A stretch of 64,000 bases of DNA from Plectrocnemia conspersa (GCA_009617715.1 VTFK01000285.1:1-64000), one strand, 5' to 3'; positions 37,000 through 50,039 are shown, numbered from the stretch's first letter. Notes: generated by a model from the letters alone, not told the origin. Program-made: numbers and translations.

Positions 37000-37790
37000 T
37001 TAGACAGTTAGTGGTCATTTTTTAAATATTTCTATTTCATTAAGATTCATAGTATTTCATTAAATGACACGAATTTTTCTGGCCGAATTTATAATCCACG
37101 TCAAAAGCAATAAAATCGTGCCGTCGCAGTTGCAGTGGAAACGCTCGGTTACTAGCTTTTATATAAAGACTTACAGTACCAATATTACGACTTACAATAA
37201 GTGAGAATCGAATGAAGCATGTCTAAACAGAATTTTGACCAATAGGAGAGCGCAAAAAACAATTATCCCTTCTCAGAAGTCAAAAAATCGGGCCGTCGCC
37301 GTCACGATTTTATTGTTTTTGACGTGAATTTTCGACTTCTGAGAAGTGATAATTGTTTTTACGCTCTCCTATTGACCAAAATTCGATTTTAATTTACTTT
37401 GATCAGACCTCCTATATCAAAAGTCCATAGTAATATCAGTAAGGATACCTATCTTATTTTTAAAACATTGTGTAATATCAAAAAACAGACAAACTATGGA
37501 GCAATATGCGAGATGCGATCTGTATTTCTTCGTCCGCTTATTTCCTTCTGAGAGTTGAGTTGGCTTAATTTGTATTTTGGACTTTATCTAATAAAAGTTA
37601 TAAAACTATATATAAGTTGTCTTAGAACTTACATTGGATAGTAAAATAAGTTGGGTTTGCTTAATTCGTGTAGGTTAGGTTTGGGTTTGAACAGCAAATG
37701 TATGTTTTGCAACTGTAAAATTGATTTTTATAGACATCTTAAAGCAGCATATAATTTTACTAGTGGCTATCAGTTTAGTTATATTTTCGC
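37000..37790 (+). repeat. Composite foldback repeat, copy B
   Basis: Collinear with 32790-33555. The foldback here (37231-37382) has cleaner arms: AATTTTGACCAATAGGAGAG, CGCAAAAAACAATTATC and CTTCTCAGAAGTC face their complements. Downstream GCAATATGCGAGATGCGATC and GAACAGCAAATGTATGTTTT match copy A. About 3.4 kb separates the copies, so this is a dispersed duplicate and not a tandem. Confidence 0.7.
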
Positions 37791-38144
37791 TAGTAGAAAT
37801 ATATATCTTCTGGTAAAAAAGTATTTGGACTTAACTAGTGGAAATATGGCTTATATGAAAAATACACATTTACTGTAAATAAATAATGATAAGTATGTAA
37901 ATGTTTATATTACTACACATGAAAAGCTGAAATCATATATTATATATTAACACCTGCCAGATAAATTATATTTTCACTAGTAAATCTACCAGTGATAATG
38001 TATTCCAATATGATTTACTAAAATTACATATTTTACAAAATATTTTCAGGATAAATTCGAGACTGTTTTTTTTTTATATTTTCTTTGAAGAATATCCTGA
38101 GACTTTCTGATTTAGAATCAGAGAAATAATTTTAGGTTTTTAAT

Positions 38145-38159
38145 GGGGGGGGGGGGGGG
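38145..38159 (+). repeat. G15 homopolymer
   Basis: Fifteen consecutive G in an AT-rich setting. G runs of 9-10 also occur in the repeat at 57760-57875, so this may be a remnant of that family. The true length is likely uncertain. Confidence 0.8.
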
Positions 38160-38199
38160 TTTTAAGATTTGAAATATTGATGGAAGTATTTATGCTTAA

Positions 38200-38450
38200 A
38201 ACTCCTCCGCCTGAACTGTAAGAGAATTCCGCCGGGACACTTTCAGTTCATCAGCATATAATAAATGTTAATAAAGAGGACCCAGATTGGATCCCTGTGG
38301 TCCTCCACAATGAACGAAATAATCATCATAGCGACGATTGCCATAGTTCACATATTGATGGCGGCGACTCAAGTTACTCAAATAAAAACTAACAAAACCA
38401 TTTGAAAAACCGAAGTTCCTTAACTCTCGAAGATTATATAATTCTAACAA
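38200..38450 (-). pseudogene. LINE reverse transcriptase fragment
   Basis: On the minus strand FVSFYLSNLSRRHQYVNYG is followed by CGGPQGSNLGPLY (family form GVPQGSxLGPLLF), then a stop, then LLYADELKVSRRNS, which corresponds to the catalytic YADD box with Asp replaced by Glu. These are reverse-transcriptase motifs in their usual order, as in jockey-type non-LTR elements. The piece is short, has a stop, and lost the FINDL segment between the two motifs. Dead fragment. Confidence 0.75.
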
Positions 38451-40324
38451 CGAACTTGACTAATATATTTAAACCTATTAATTGGTTTATTTCTAGAATC
38501 TAATCGACTAATCTGAATAAATCACAATATCAATCGCTCAATTAGACAACAATTTAATTAGCAGATGAATGCTTTTCTCATAGTCAATTTTACGAATCAC
38601 ACAAACCATCTAAATGAGCTGATAAATCTTCTTTGTTGTTCAAATGCGTTTCAATATAAAAATTTACCAAATAAAATTATTATATTTGTTTGCTAAATCC
38701 AAGTTTGTGATTTATTTATTTAAAGCTTAAACACATAATAATCTCAATGCCATTGAAAATTTGTTAAGTTCAGTTTTTTAAGACATAAGTTTTTATCTAT
38801 TGTATCTACACGGGACAATATATTGTCTCATTAAATTGCCATAAGCTTATTTATTATCTTTGATGCAGAAACCGTACCATTTTGGATTGATATATCGCTA
38901 TCGATTAATTATTTCAGTTGTGTAATTTATTTTATAGGATATCAATTTTTTTTTTAATGCGGAAGTAATAATTTTCTTCGAGTTTTCCGCAATTAGTCAT
39001 TAGTGACAAATTTTTCAGTCACATCTAATTAACTATATATTTATATAGCATACATATTAGATTTAACATAAAATAAAACATTACTAATTATATACATAAA
39101 CAAGTAGGTATATTTTTTAGAATATAAAAGTAGTGTAACAGTTTATAATATAATAATATGCAGAAACACTTAAGTTCATATAATATACTATTTATTATGT
39201 TTTAGATTATTAAATCAAGAATCTTCGTGACTAAAGTCGGAATAATAAAATCGATCCATTACGGTATGTGTAGTGCTTTAGCATGACTTTAGACACAAAG
39301 CTGCGATCGAGCGAACATGTGAAAAATAGTACTATTGTAAAATTCAGAAACATTAATGCATTACAAAATGAGGCGTTTAGTACGTTTAGTCACTTCTAAA
39401 TTATTTCATAATAATATGATATTTATCAAAACTCGTAACGACAATTTTTAGATTTCGTGCACTATTTGTTTTCAAGGAGCACGCCATGGCGAACTTGAGG
39501 CAACTAATGCACACTTGGAGCGTTGCACTCATGCACAAGTTCGGGAAACACAAATACATACAAAATTTAATATCGATGTCGAAGTTTGCGCTAAAAATTA
39601 ATAAAGTGGTGCAAATATTATTATGACTATTGATGAATATGCTTTGTCTAAAATCTAAATGAATGATTTATGGATGGTAAAAACGTTTCAAGAGAATTGA
39701 GGAATTGTCAAAGACGATAAGAGGGATGGGAGTTTTGACACATTAACCACTGATTAAAATGTGAAAGAAAAAAAGATATTGTGCTTATCAATCGCCGAAT
39801 AATTATTAAAGAGATTGTGTATGTAGTTAGCATCATATTATGTATCAATAATAGTTGAAAGAAAACCCTATTATAAAATACTTGTTGTATTTGTTGAATA
39901 TTTTCAATACTTCAACCACTTTATAAAGCATATTTTTAACTTGTAACTTTGTATTGGGGTCATTCATGTCCTACCTGAATTGAATTATGCGTTCAACGCT
40001 TTATGAATAATGTCCACCATTAGTAAGTGAATCTAGTAATTGAAGGACTCAAAGAAATGATAATGTATGTATGTTTTTAACAGAACATGACATTAGTGAC
40101 ACATACGACTCAAAATTAGATCATTTGGTGTTTCCCGTGTACGTGTCTGTGGACGGGTTATAAACCTCTGTCAAGCAGCAGCCAACTTTTGCCGGCATTC
40201 CACTAGAACCGGTACAATTCTGTCCAACGTGTCTCAGTTCGTAGCTGGCAGTGGTTCAGAGTGGCTGTTCGTTCCCTATATTGTTGATTTTTGATAATAG
40301 TAGTCAGCATATTTTGGTTGAATC

Positions 40325-43300
40325 ATGTCAAAGTTGAATATTACTCTACCGACCGGAGCGGAGATGCCCGCTTTGGGTTTCGGCACTTGGCAAGTGAGTA
40401 TTGATAAAAAAAATCAGTCGTCCAAATTGATGGTGATTAGACTGATTCGAATATCTTTTGTGAATACTCATATTCTGCGTTAGAACTATCTGAAAATATA
40501 GATTTTATGTGGAGTGGAGAAATGGGACATTTTAGAATTCTTATTTAATTTTGATTTTTTTTTAATGCATCTTAAATAACTGTTCATCTACTTTGATGGC
40601 TTTTTAAATGTATTGTGTAAATACGACACGATTGTACATATTTTAAATTAGAAATAAAATAAACAATATTGTAAGCTTGAAGTATTTTTTATAACGTTAT
40701 GTGGTTTGTGGTTTTCTTTCTATGGATTGTATTTTTGATATTAAAAGTATGTCATAAAATAAATATGAGTCACTCATATGTATATTGTTATGTTTTTGTA
40801 TATGTAAAGTGTGTATATATATATATATAAGTATTTTAATGTCATAAATATTTAAATTTTGTTAATGATTGAGATAGACATACAAAAACATATCATGTAT
40901 TTATATTAGTAATACGAAGGCTTTGTTCTTAATTCCCGGGAATTCTCGGGAATCGAGACTTTTGTTTGCTTATCGATAAATCATAGCGATTTTTAAAATT
41001 AATATTTAAATGTACATATGTGTTTAAAAAGCATAAATATTTATATTAAAAAAATATAATAGACATTTTTGTAATATATTGTATATGTTACATAATTATA
41101 TATATAAAACAGCAATTGTAAATTTACATTATAAAAATTAGAATACATATTTTTTTTGTTTGCAAAATATCCAATACAGGACGAATCAGATAGTATATTT
41201 CCCATTTTCGTAATGAATAATCCTGCCGTAAAAAATACTCGCTCGCTTTCCGTTGATGTTGGCTTAATTATGAGCAAATTAATTAACATTCTCTTTATTT
41301 ATTATTTCAATAGCTGATTACGAACTATGTATATTAGTAAAATGTGGTTTTAATAAATTTTTATCCATTATACAAATATGTATATTTTTTTGGTAACTGT
41401 AATAAAAATGTAAAAAAAATTTTTTGATTTAGTGATAAAGCTGTATTAATTTCAGTTTTTTGAAAGGACGGTACAAAAGCCAAGAATTCCCAGGTTATCC
41501 CTAATATACAAGTAAGCTCCAAATATAGTTATTAATCTATTTTATTAGATATTTTTATTGAAATGACTGAAATCATTGTATTTTTAAAAAAAATTAAGCT
41601 TTTATTTTTTTTATAATTTATATTTTTTTTTTACATTATATTTTATTAAAAAAACAAATATTTGATTATTTATTCATAAAAAAATATGTTTTAAATGATG
41701 ATCTCTATAGCATGCAAAATGTGTGGCTCTTTAAAATATCATTACAAAGATAAATCTGGAGTTATGGGAGCAAGGAAACCGGGTGGCCAGAATATCTGGA
41801 AAAACTATTTTTTTTCAAAGATTTGTAAAGAACTCTAAAAATTAATACGTTCCAGTAAATATCACGAATCGAAGCATAAAACGAAATATAATAATATAAT
41901 AATAATACAATCGAATAATATTCACGCGTATTTTTTAACGTTTCTTTATTACTTATAAAGTAAATGAGCAATATCTTCAGCTACACGCGTGCATCGTAAA
42001 AAGCGACTCAAGAAACACTGCAAGGGCAGTGGAAGATGTTCCGAGTGTAGGTCAAGTGCAGGTATTCACCTATGCGCCAATGCGGAACCAAATATATTTG
42101 ATTTCAAGTATTTAAAAAAATGTTTTTGATAAAAGTATAATATTTTAACTATAAAGTCACTTTTGTCCACTTTAGAGTATCTGAATGAAATTCAAACTTT
42201 TCAGCAATATATGTTGGACGTCTGATATATAAAGTTATATGGAAAATATCATGAAAGAACTCGTGCATGTGAAGCGGAAAGTGCCCATTGACATGCTATA
42301 TTTTATACTAATTTAATTATTCCTAATATTTTTTAAATTTAAATTTAAAAAATATATAATCAAGTACATCATCATATGTGTTTAATGTTACTTACATTTA
42401 AATTAAAGTGCAAAAAGTCCTGACCTCATGAGTTACTTGGTATGATTTAGAAATTAATGAATAAATTATTGTTATAATTATGTTTTATATTTAATATTTT
42501 CGTGCTCGCACAATATTTTAATTAAAATAATATTTTTCTGCTCGCAGATTTTATTATATATTTGTTTAGTAACATTAAAGTTTAATTCGATTATATTATA
42601 TAATTAATAATGTTTTTTGCATTAAAAAATATCGAATAAACTATTTTGTGCGACGACAAAAAAAGTGTTATTAAAGTAGAATAATACCACCAGATGATGC
42701 TAAAGATATTTATATCGAAACATCGCGAGCCTGAAAAAACACAGAATTATTTTTAAATTTAAATCTACGCTCATCCAATTTTATATACTATTATTAATGC
42801 AACAATTTCGTATATTACCGTTTTTAAATTTTCAAATCACTACATTTATAACAATAAATTCTGGACTTTTCTGAAAAACTTCTCAAGCTAAAAATATTAA
42901 GAAAAGGAAAATAGGAATATATTGTTTGAGAAGCAGAAAATATCGATTAAGGCAACGAAAAGGTTAACTTAACTGACAATAAATATAACATACATTGTAT
43001 ATTTATAACTAAAAGTTAAATTAATTAGAATTAAGTTGCATTAAAAGTCATATATTTCTGATAATATTTTTATTTTCTAAGAAACCACGTTATATCATAG
43101 CTATAACGTGCGCCGGTTTAGGAACGCGATGACTCAACGTGTGTCGTCTGTGTATTTTTAATTGTTATTTACTTTGAACTCGATTCCCACCACATAATCG
43201 AATTTAATTTACAATAAAGATATCTGATTCTCAAACTTTTTAATCAGAGTATCGTTACAATATCTAACACGGATATATTTATATATATATCACAGTATCG

Positions 43301-46300
43301 AGGTTTAAATATACAAAGGTTCATAAATAACAACATTGCTTTCGTGATCATGGAGCATTAAATATTTGTTGTAAAAATTAGTCGTGATTTCAAAACCAGT
43401 ATTGCACATTCGCTTTAATAAATAATATATACATAAGATAATAGAATGTAATGTCCGGTGGTTGGTATAGTGCCACGTTTTATTGTGATTTATAAATCTT
43501 TATGTAAGCGATGTAATTAAGCTGTTATGAAACTATGAAAAAATGCTTTGGGTATTTTTTTTATATTTAACATAAATTATAAAACGGCATATTTAATTAA
43601 GAGAGTTGCTGGCACGTATAGCCTAGATATTACAATATTATTATATAATAGCATTCTCTACTTAACTTTCGGTTCTAAGGGGTTAAATGTATTAGCATAA
43701 ACTGAAACAAAAACTCAACTTTCACAGACTAGATAATACATGTTTTATATTTATTTTATGATGTTTAATAAGTTTGATACATTAATTTACTATTAACATA
43801 AACTTAACTATAAACCAGAAAATATGTTAGCATGAATTTAGAACAGCAAAACCTCTCGTATGGTGAGCTCTAACGTTTAATTTAGGTCATGCATAGTGAC
43901 ATCTATCGATTATAAGCTGAAATAATAGTTTATCATTAATAAAATCGATATAACTTATTTACATACAGTATGGTGTCTCACTAGTTGTTGATTGTGTTGA
44001 CACAATTGTAACGCATTGCTATAATGCTTGTCATATTATATTTTTTAAATTAAATAAATAAACAAGTCATCTCATAACCGCCATAAAAAGTAGATACAAT
44101 TTGTCTTTCATTACTCAAATCATACCCATCAACATAAATCTTTTTATCAAAGACAATAGTAAATTTATATTTTAAAAACCCTGCTTTTTAGATGTTATTT
44201 ACATATACTCCGAGTATCTGTTAGCTTCATTCTTATTTGAAAATTGAGTTTATAAACATGGTTTTAGGAAATAATTTGGCTTTGTTCTTATTTCATCATT
44301 AGGAATATCTTGTAGATATTAAATAAATAAATATGCCCTATAAAAACTTGACCTTCCAAAGTTGATGAGATGTGGTCTTGTCTAATTTTGATGGATAAAT
44401 TGAATGACCAAGCAAAATAATATGGTTAAAATGTTATATAATTCAGCTCATAAAAAATAATAAAAAAGCACAACGTTAATAATTCCAAGAAGATTTAAGG
44501 AAGGAAAAAATCGATTTTTTTTACATATTTTGATTGCTTTGGGTTTTTTAAACGAGTTTATACGGTGAATCAATAAATTCTTGGTCTAGCTTTAAAAAAT
44601 ACACCTTGAAAGTTATACTTGTTACTCGTTGATTAGCACAAAAGGGGATTTTTTACACTGTGGTTCACCAGCATATCCTTTATTGTCAAAAAATGATAAA
44701 TCAACTAACGTACAATATCTACATTTTCCCATAAATCTGTGACGATTGTTATGCAAGTGATTGATGGGAACAGCACGAACGTTTATTCTCTTAGCCGGCA
44801 CTCGAAGCATGAAAATTTCTAATTGAAGCGATTAAGATATGACCCTGAAGGGAATTCTCGTTTCTATACTTAACCAACGTTTTTTACTATCATGGATTTC
44901 TAATCGGACAATAATTTTCAAACGAAACTGTGGCAAGGCTTAACATATTTAAATATAATTATATGAGCCAGTGGAAAAAAAACAATATCTTTAACAAATT
45001 TATTAAAATAAATTATTTTTAATTATAGGCTACAGATGAAGAATTAGAAGTTGCTTTGAATCAAGCTTTGGAAGCTGGATATCGACACATCGATACGGCT
45101 CTCGTGTACGAGAATGAAGAGGTCATCGGTAAAGTCTTGAAGGAATGGATGGACGCTGGAAAACTGAAAAGAGAGGATCTCTTCATCGTGACAAAACTTC
45201 CACCGAGTGGTAAAATTTTACATTTTTTATAAAAATATTTGTATTGGTGGTAAGTGCGACTGTTTTTTAAGCAGGGTCCTAAGGAGTAGCTATGCAAAAT
45301 TTTATTTAGATCGTTCGAAGTGTGTAGGAGTGTATATATAGCATAGAAAAATACATTAAACTGTACTTAAGTTTAATTTATTATAATTACACACATAAAT
45401 TGTAAGACGAATCTTTAGAAACAGTAAATAAATATAACATTTTTCAATGGCAAAGTGATTTTTTAGCTCTGCAACTATAATTTTTATTATACATACACTT
45501 ACAACACTAATATATACAATTAGAAACAACAAATAAATATAAACAATACATACTTTTGAACTATGTACCTTTTGATTCTTCCTAAATGTATGCAGTTGTA
45601 AGTGTGACTATATTTCCTCCTAGTTGTATTAAAAATTTGGTCCAAGAAGGAGAATGTGATTTAATTTAAGACCGAGGCATTCATAGTAACTTAGTATTCA
45701 GCAGAAAATAAGAATAATAAAACCACTTTATTGTCTTTAGGTAATCATCCATGCCTCGTAAGGAAGTTCTTCACTCAATCGTTGAAAGCTCTTCAACTCA
45801 CATACATAGATCTCTACTTGATTCACACGCCGTTTGCTTTCAAATACGTTGAAGGAAATTTGCATCCTACAAATGAAGATGGTGAATTTCTAATTGATGT
45901 AAACACAGATCACATAGCAATTTGGAGGGTACGTCTTATTAGATTTACATTATACTATATAATAAAATAACTTGTATTAAAGGAATGATAACATTTTAGG
46001 AAATGGAAAAGTTATCCGATGAAGGATTAGCCAAATCCATAGGTCTGTCCAACTTCAATGAGAAGCAAATTAAGCGTTTGTACGATAACGCCAAAGTCAA
46101 GCCTGCCAATCTTCAAGTGGAGCTTCATGTGTACTTCCAACAAAGACCACTGGTCGAATTTTGTAAGAAGATGAACATCAAAATTACGGCATATTCGCCA
46201 CTCGGTTCGAAAGGAATCGGTTCATTTATGAAGAAATTAGGATTCGAGTAAGTATACCATTACATTGTTAATGTTACAATAGAAGTATAATATTAAATTA

Positions 46301-46684
46301 TATTATTTGATTAGACGTGAGCTACCGGATCTTTTGAACAACCCGACAGTTATTGAAGTAGCTCAGAAGTACAAAAAAGCTCCTGGACAAGTTCTCTTAC
46401 GTCATATATTACAGAGAGGCATTTCGGCTATACCTAAGAGTACTAATGCAGATAGAATGAAACAGGTGTTTAAAGATATAGTAACACAGTCAGTGTATAT
46501 ACGTATTTCCAATATTTAACATTAACATCACTTTTTTTAATTACAGAATATAGATGTATTTGATTTTGATATGTCTCCGGAGGATGTGGCCAAGTTGGAT
46601 ATGTTAGATCAAGGAGAAAACGGACGTGTGTGTAATTTCTCATTCTTCAAAGGACTCGAAAAGCATCCAGAATTTCCGTTTTAA
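40325..46684 (+). CDS. Aldo-keto reductase family 1-like, paralogue 2
   Basis: Six exons: 40325-40393, 45029-45209, 45741-45928, 46000-46247, 46315-46465, 46547-46684, giving 324 residues with all phases consistent. NADPH-dependent carbonyl reductase fold. The catalytic tetrad is intact: Asp and Tyr in [12 protein letters not shown], Lys in LFIVTK, His in LIHTPFAF. Other signatures are [55 protein letters not shown] and the end KHPEFPF. It differs from the 17924 gene by an extra intron after MKQ and a shifted intron after the active-site Lys. Intron 1 is about 4.6 kb and carries transposase scraps. A TCAGT initiator-like site lies at 40234. Confidence 0.94.
41145..41289 (-). pseudogene. hAT transposase C-terminal dimerisation fragment
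   Basis: The minus-strand frame reads [19 protein letters not shown], then [18 protein letters not shown]. This is the hATC signature (SAxSERVFSxAGxIxTKxRNxLS). Only this C-terminal piece is visible, inside intron 1 of the second reductase, with no upstream domain in frame. Confidence 0.7.
41992..42129 (+). pseudogene. Cys-rich fragment, perhaps piggyBac-type C-terminus
   Basis: A 45-codon frame ending in TGA reads [20 protein letters not shown], then [18 protein letters not shown], then KYLKKCF. Basic residues followed by CxxC and a later LC is the general layout of the zinc-binding tail of piggyBac-type transposases. The second CxxC is not preserved, so the assignment is weak. It is located in intron 1 of the second reductase. 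Confidence 0.3.
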
Positions 46685-47403
46685 TACAAGTCTCATTTTC
46701 CTATTATTATGTAGTATATTTCTTTCATCTAAGAATTTGCTTATCACATACGGTTTAGTATTTTATACTATCAGTATAAATGTGCACTAATCTAACAATA
46801 CATAAATACAGACATACAGTATTAAAGCAGCTACAAATAATATTATAAATGTTATAATTTTGAAATTATGATTTTGGTGGTGGTCTACCAAAAAAATCTA
46901 TAATAATGTTGAAACATTCCATTTTTACTAAATATTATTCATATAGTTTTTGTACTTCTGTATGATTAGGTTTCTTTATATGGAAAGTATTATTTTATTA
47001 TTAATTTATAAAAAACATTTATATATTATATTACATTTCAAATAGTAATTGTTATATTTTATATATGAAACTAACTAAAATATGAGATTAGAATGTTTTT
47101 AGTGTGAGAAAGTGTATAAAAACGTTTATAATGTATTGTATAATTAAAAATAAATATTTTATAATAATTCAATCAATATTTTATTTTATTGTAAGCGAAT
47201 TTAAATGTATTATATCAATGTAGTATTTATACACAGCTAGACTTTGTATTCAATTGTAATGTTAAAAGGCTTAAAAAACTTATTTCAAAGTGATCTATCG
47301 GAATCATATAATAAATTACAGTATCTAAGCCAGCTAGATGCTGTTTTGTACGGCATGCTAATAATCTTGTGCTTTTCATTCATAATTTCGCACTACTAAT
47401 AGT

Positions 47404-47730
47404 GTAATGCCTCCACTACACGCTGCGACTGAAGTCGGCCGAGATCGCCGACTTCGAGTAGCGCTCCACACTCTCGGGAACTTCATATGCGCGCGCGCTT
47501 CGTCCGGGCGACAAATTTCGACTGCCACCGGCCTAAAGCCGATGCAGCTGATTTGTCCGTCGGACATCCATCTCGGACAAATCCGGCGGACAGATCCGCC
47601 CGTGTGTGGCCAGCTGATGCGTGCGCATGTCTCGGCGTCGGTGCTGCCCCCAAGTGTCGATCGAGTGTACTGTCGTTAGTAACGGTCGTTTACGCGTGGA
47701 CGTCATATACAACGCGTAATAAACAACTAC
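47404..47730. other. GC-rich island with short inverted repeats
   Basis: Strongly GC-rich against an AT-rich background. It contains GAAGTCGG facing CCGACTTC around 47430-47456, and repeated TTTGTCCG/CGGACAAAT and CGGCGGACA/TCCGCC motifs. Overlapping open frames on both strands reflect composition. It could be a promoter or a subterminal-repeat-rich mobile element. Confidence 0.35.
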
Positions 47731-48399
47731 CACGATTGAAAATTTTCCCAGATCTTTTAACTACGTCGAGGTTGACGCTAAAACGTTTCGATATAATATA
47801 AAGACGAACGAGGAAGTGGAGCCTGGATAAAAGAAATACAGTGCGTTATCCAGAACAAGTTGGAATTGTAAGAGTATGATATACAACCCCACACGATGTA
47901 TTTCACAGTAAGTACTCTAATTAAACTAATAATATAGATAACAGTTGTTATATAAATAATTATTGTAGCGTTAGGAAAGTATGTCATCATTCCCAAGGCT
48001 GGAAACTTGACCCTTCGAAAAGGAAGCATGGTAAATCAAAATAATTGTTTTGCAAAGCTGAAATGGACGTTCTTGTCAAAAAGGTGACTTGTGACACAGT
48101 TTATCGGAGACCATAGTCATCCTATAATAAACGCTGACGTTGTCTGTTTGCCTCCATCTGAAGAGATCAAAAATAAGTTTTATGCTTATTTTGATATGGG
48201 ATTAAAGGTTGGCGAGGCTGAGACATCACAAAGCTCGACTGCTTTTACAATATAATAACTGTTGCATAGAAATGGCAGATGCATTAATTAGCCCAAAATT
48301 TTATTTTATATTTTAAAGCATTGGAATAATTTATAATATTTAGTGATTTTTTTACTAAAAATCTATATTTTCATCTGTATATCCATTAAATTGCATTAA

Positions 48400-49553
48400 A
48401 TCTGTATATCCATTAAAAGCAATGAAGAAAGTGACGCAGAAGAAAGCGCTACAGAAGAGCCTGTTGACTGGTCGTATATTGACTTCCCCAGGAATAATGA
48501 ACCTTTTCAAGGTATGACAGGATCGCGAGTACAGCAGTGTGAACAAGTAGAAGACGTGGTGAAGTGTTTTTTGGGAGACGATCTTCTCGGTGTTATATGT
48601 GATGAAACTAATAAATATTATTCGCAAAACTATCATAAATATAAAGTTCCACAAAAAAGCTCAAAGTGGCGTGACGTAATAGTGCCAGAACTAAAAAAGT
48701 GGTTTGCGTTAGTTATAATAATGGGACTAGTGAGAAAAGCTAGGATAAACGATTATTGGTCTACGAATTTGCTAATTGAAACGCCAATTTTTTCTAAAAC
48801 AATGAGCCGTTTCCGGTTTAAGCAAATTTTGCAATATTTGCATTTTTCAGATAATTCAGCAATACCTCCCAACGCTGACCGGTTACACAAAGTTCAATGT
48901 TTAATTGATTATTTTTCAAAAACTTTTAAAAATAATTTTAATCCGGGACAAAATTTATCTGTAGACGAAGGAATGATACCGTGGCGTGGAAGACTAAATT
49001 TTAGAGTATATAACCCTAGTAAAATTACTAAATACGGGATACTCGTGAGAATGGTTTGCGATTCGGTTACTGGCTATATTTTAGGGTTTAAATTATATTC
49101 TGGAGCAACCCAAAAAATTGACCAAACCGTGATGGATTTAACGCGGGACTACATCAATAAATGGCACCATCTTTACATGGATAATTTTTATAATAGTGTA
49201 GAATTAGCAAAAAAATTACTTTTAAATAAAACAAGAGTTTGCGGAACGATAAGGTTAAATCGAGGCCTACCACTAATTTTAAAACGGGAAAATTTAAGTA
49301 TAATGGAGAGCAAATTTGCTCGTTGTGGTGAAATTTTGATTCAGTTATATAAAACTACCAAACAAAGAGTGGAAAGGAATTAAATAAACACCAGCTGGTA
49401 AAAATATCTTCGGACAAAAAAGTACGAAGAAGGTGCCACGTATGTTATAAAAATAAAATAACAAAACGAACATATTTTTGGTGCAAGAATTGTAAAGTAC
49501 CGCTCCACGTAGGTGACTGTTTCGTTAAATATCATACGAAAAATAAATATTAA
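48400..49553 (+). pseudogene. piggyBac-type transposase, decayed
   Basis: The frame to 49383 begins with the acidic stretch SNEESDAEESATEEPVDW and contains the DDE_Tnp_1_7 core: KWFALVIIMGLVRKARINDYW, FRFKQILQYLHFSDN, first catalytic Asp in LSVDEGMIPWRG, VYNPSKITKYG, second Asp in LYMDNFYNSVELAKKLL, and RVCGTIRLNRGLP. The reading frame then shifts, and the zinc-binding tail appears in another frame (RRRCHVCYKNK, FWCKNC, DCFVKYHTKNKY, ending 49553). The segment with the third catalytic Asp is missing. Non-functional copy. TTAA-flanked inverted ends were not identified. A 26-bp tandem duplication precedes the frame (48374-48420). Confidence 0.85.
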
Positions 49554-49807
49554 ATTCGTATAGTTTGTTTTTATAAATTGTATTATATATATATTTTTTT
49601 TTTAATTTTTATGTTTTTGAAAAATAATCTTTTGAACTTTAAATAAACGGTCAGCGTTTTTAGGCATGTTTTCTTTATCGGAAAAATTGAGAAAACAACA
49701 TATTCGTCAGAATCGGTTTCGAGTCATTGTATTTGAATTTGTGTTTAAATCAATTAAAAAAAAATATTTTAAATACTGGTGTTTCAAATATTTTTGTAAT
49801 TTGAGCG

Positions 49808-49935
49808 TAATTTTTTTTTGTAATTATAGCGTAAGTTTTTTTGTACATATTTTTTTTTTATTATGTATGTATGTAATTTTTTTTGTAATTATAGCGTAAG
49901 TTTTTTTGTTTTTTTTTTTTATTATGTATGTATAT
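49808..49935. repeat. Tandem duplication of about 65 bp
   Basis: The unit TTTGTAATTATAGCGTAAGT plus a T-rich stretch ending ATTATGTATGTAT occurs twice in direct order just downstream of the piggyBac relic. The T runs vary in length. Confidence 0.65.
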
Positions 49936-50039
49936 GTATATTTGTATGTTTCGTTTTATAAATAAATTTATAAAGCTTTTATATCTGTCTATTTTTATTT
50001 AAACATATGTAAATGAATATTCCACTTTGTATTTAAAAC

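Larger units (their letters stand above)
27005..40324. other. 13-kb gene desert with transposon remnants
   Basis: No intact host gene was found between the hemomucin-like gene and the second reductase. Supported contents are a DUF7869-like transposon relic (28835-29420), an LTR-like piece (29700-29880), two copies of a composite foldback repeat (32790-33555, 37000-37790), a related fragment (33553-33700), a G15 run and a LINE fragment (38200-38450). The remaining sequence is AT-rich and featureless to me. Confidence 0.6.

Noticed and set aside
40234..40272. Initiator plus downstream promoter element for the second reductase
   Set aside because: A TCAGT initiator-like motif is present but no correctly spaced downstream element was found.
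43672..43686. Sequence ending in GGGGTTAA, possibly a piggyBac-type right end
   Set aside because: No partner end within a plausible distance.
47407..47801. Several overlapping open frames in the 47.4-kb GC island
   Set aside because: Open in three frames at once, a composition effect.
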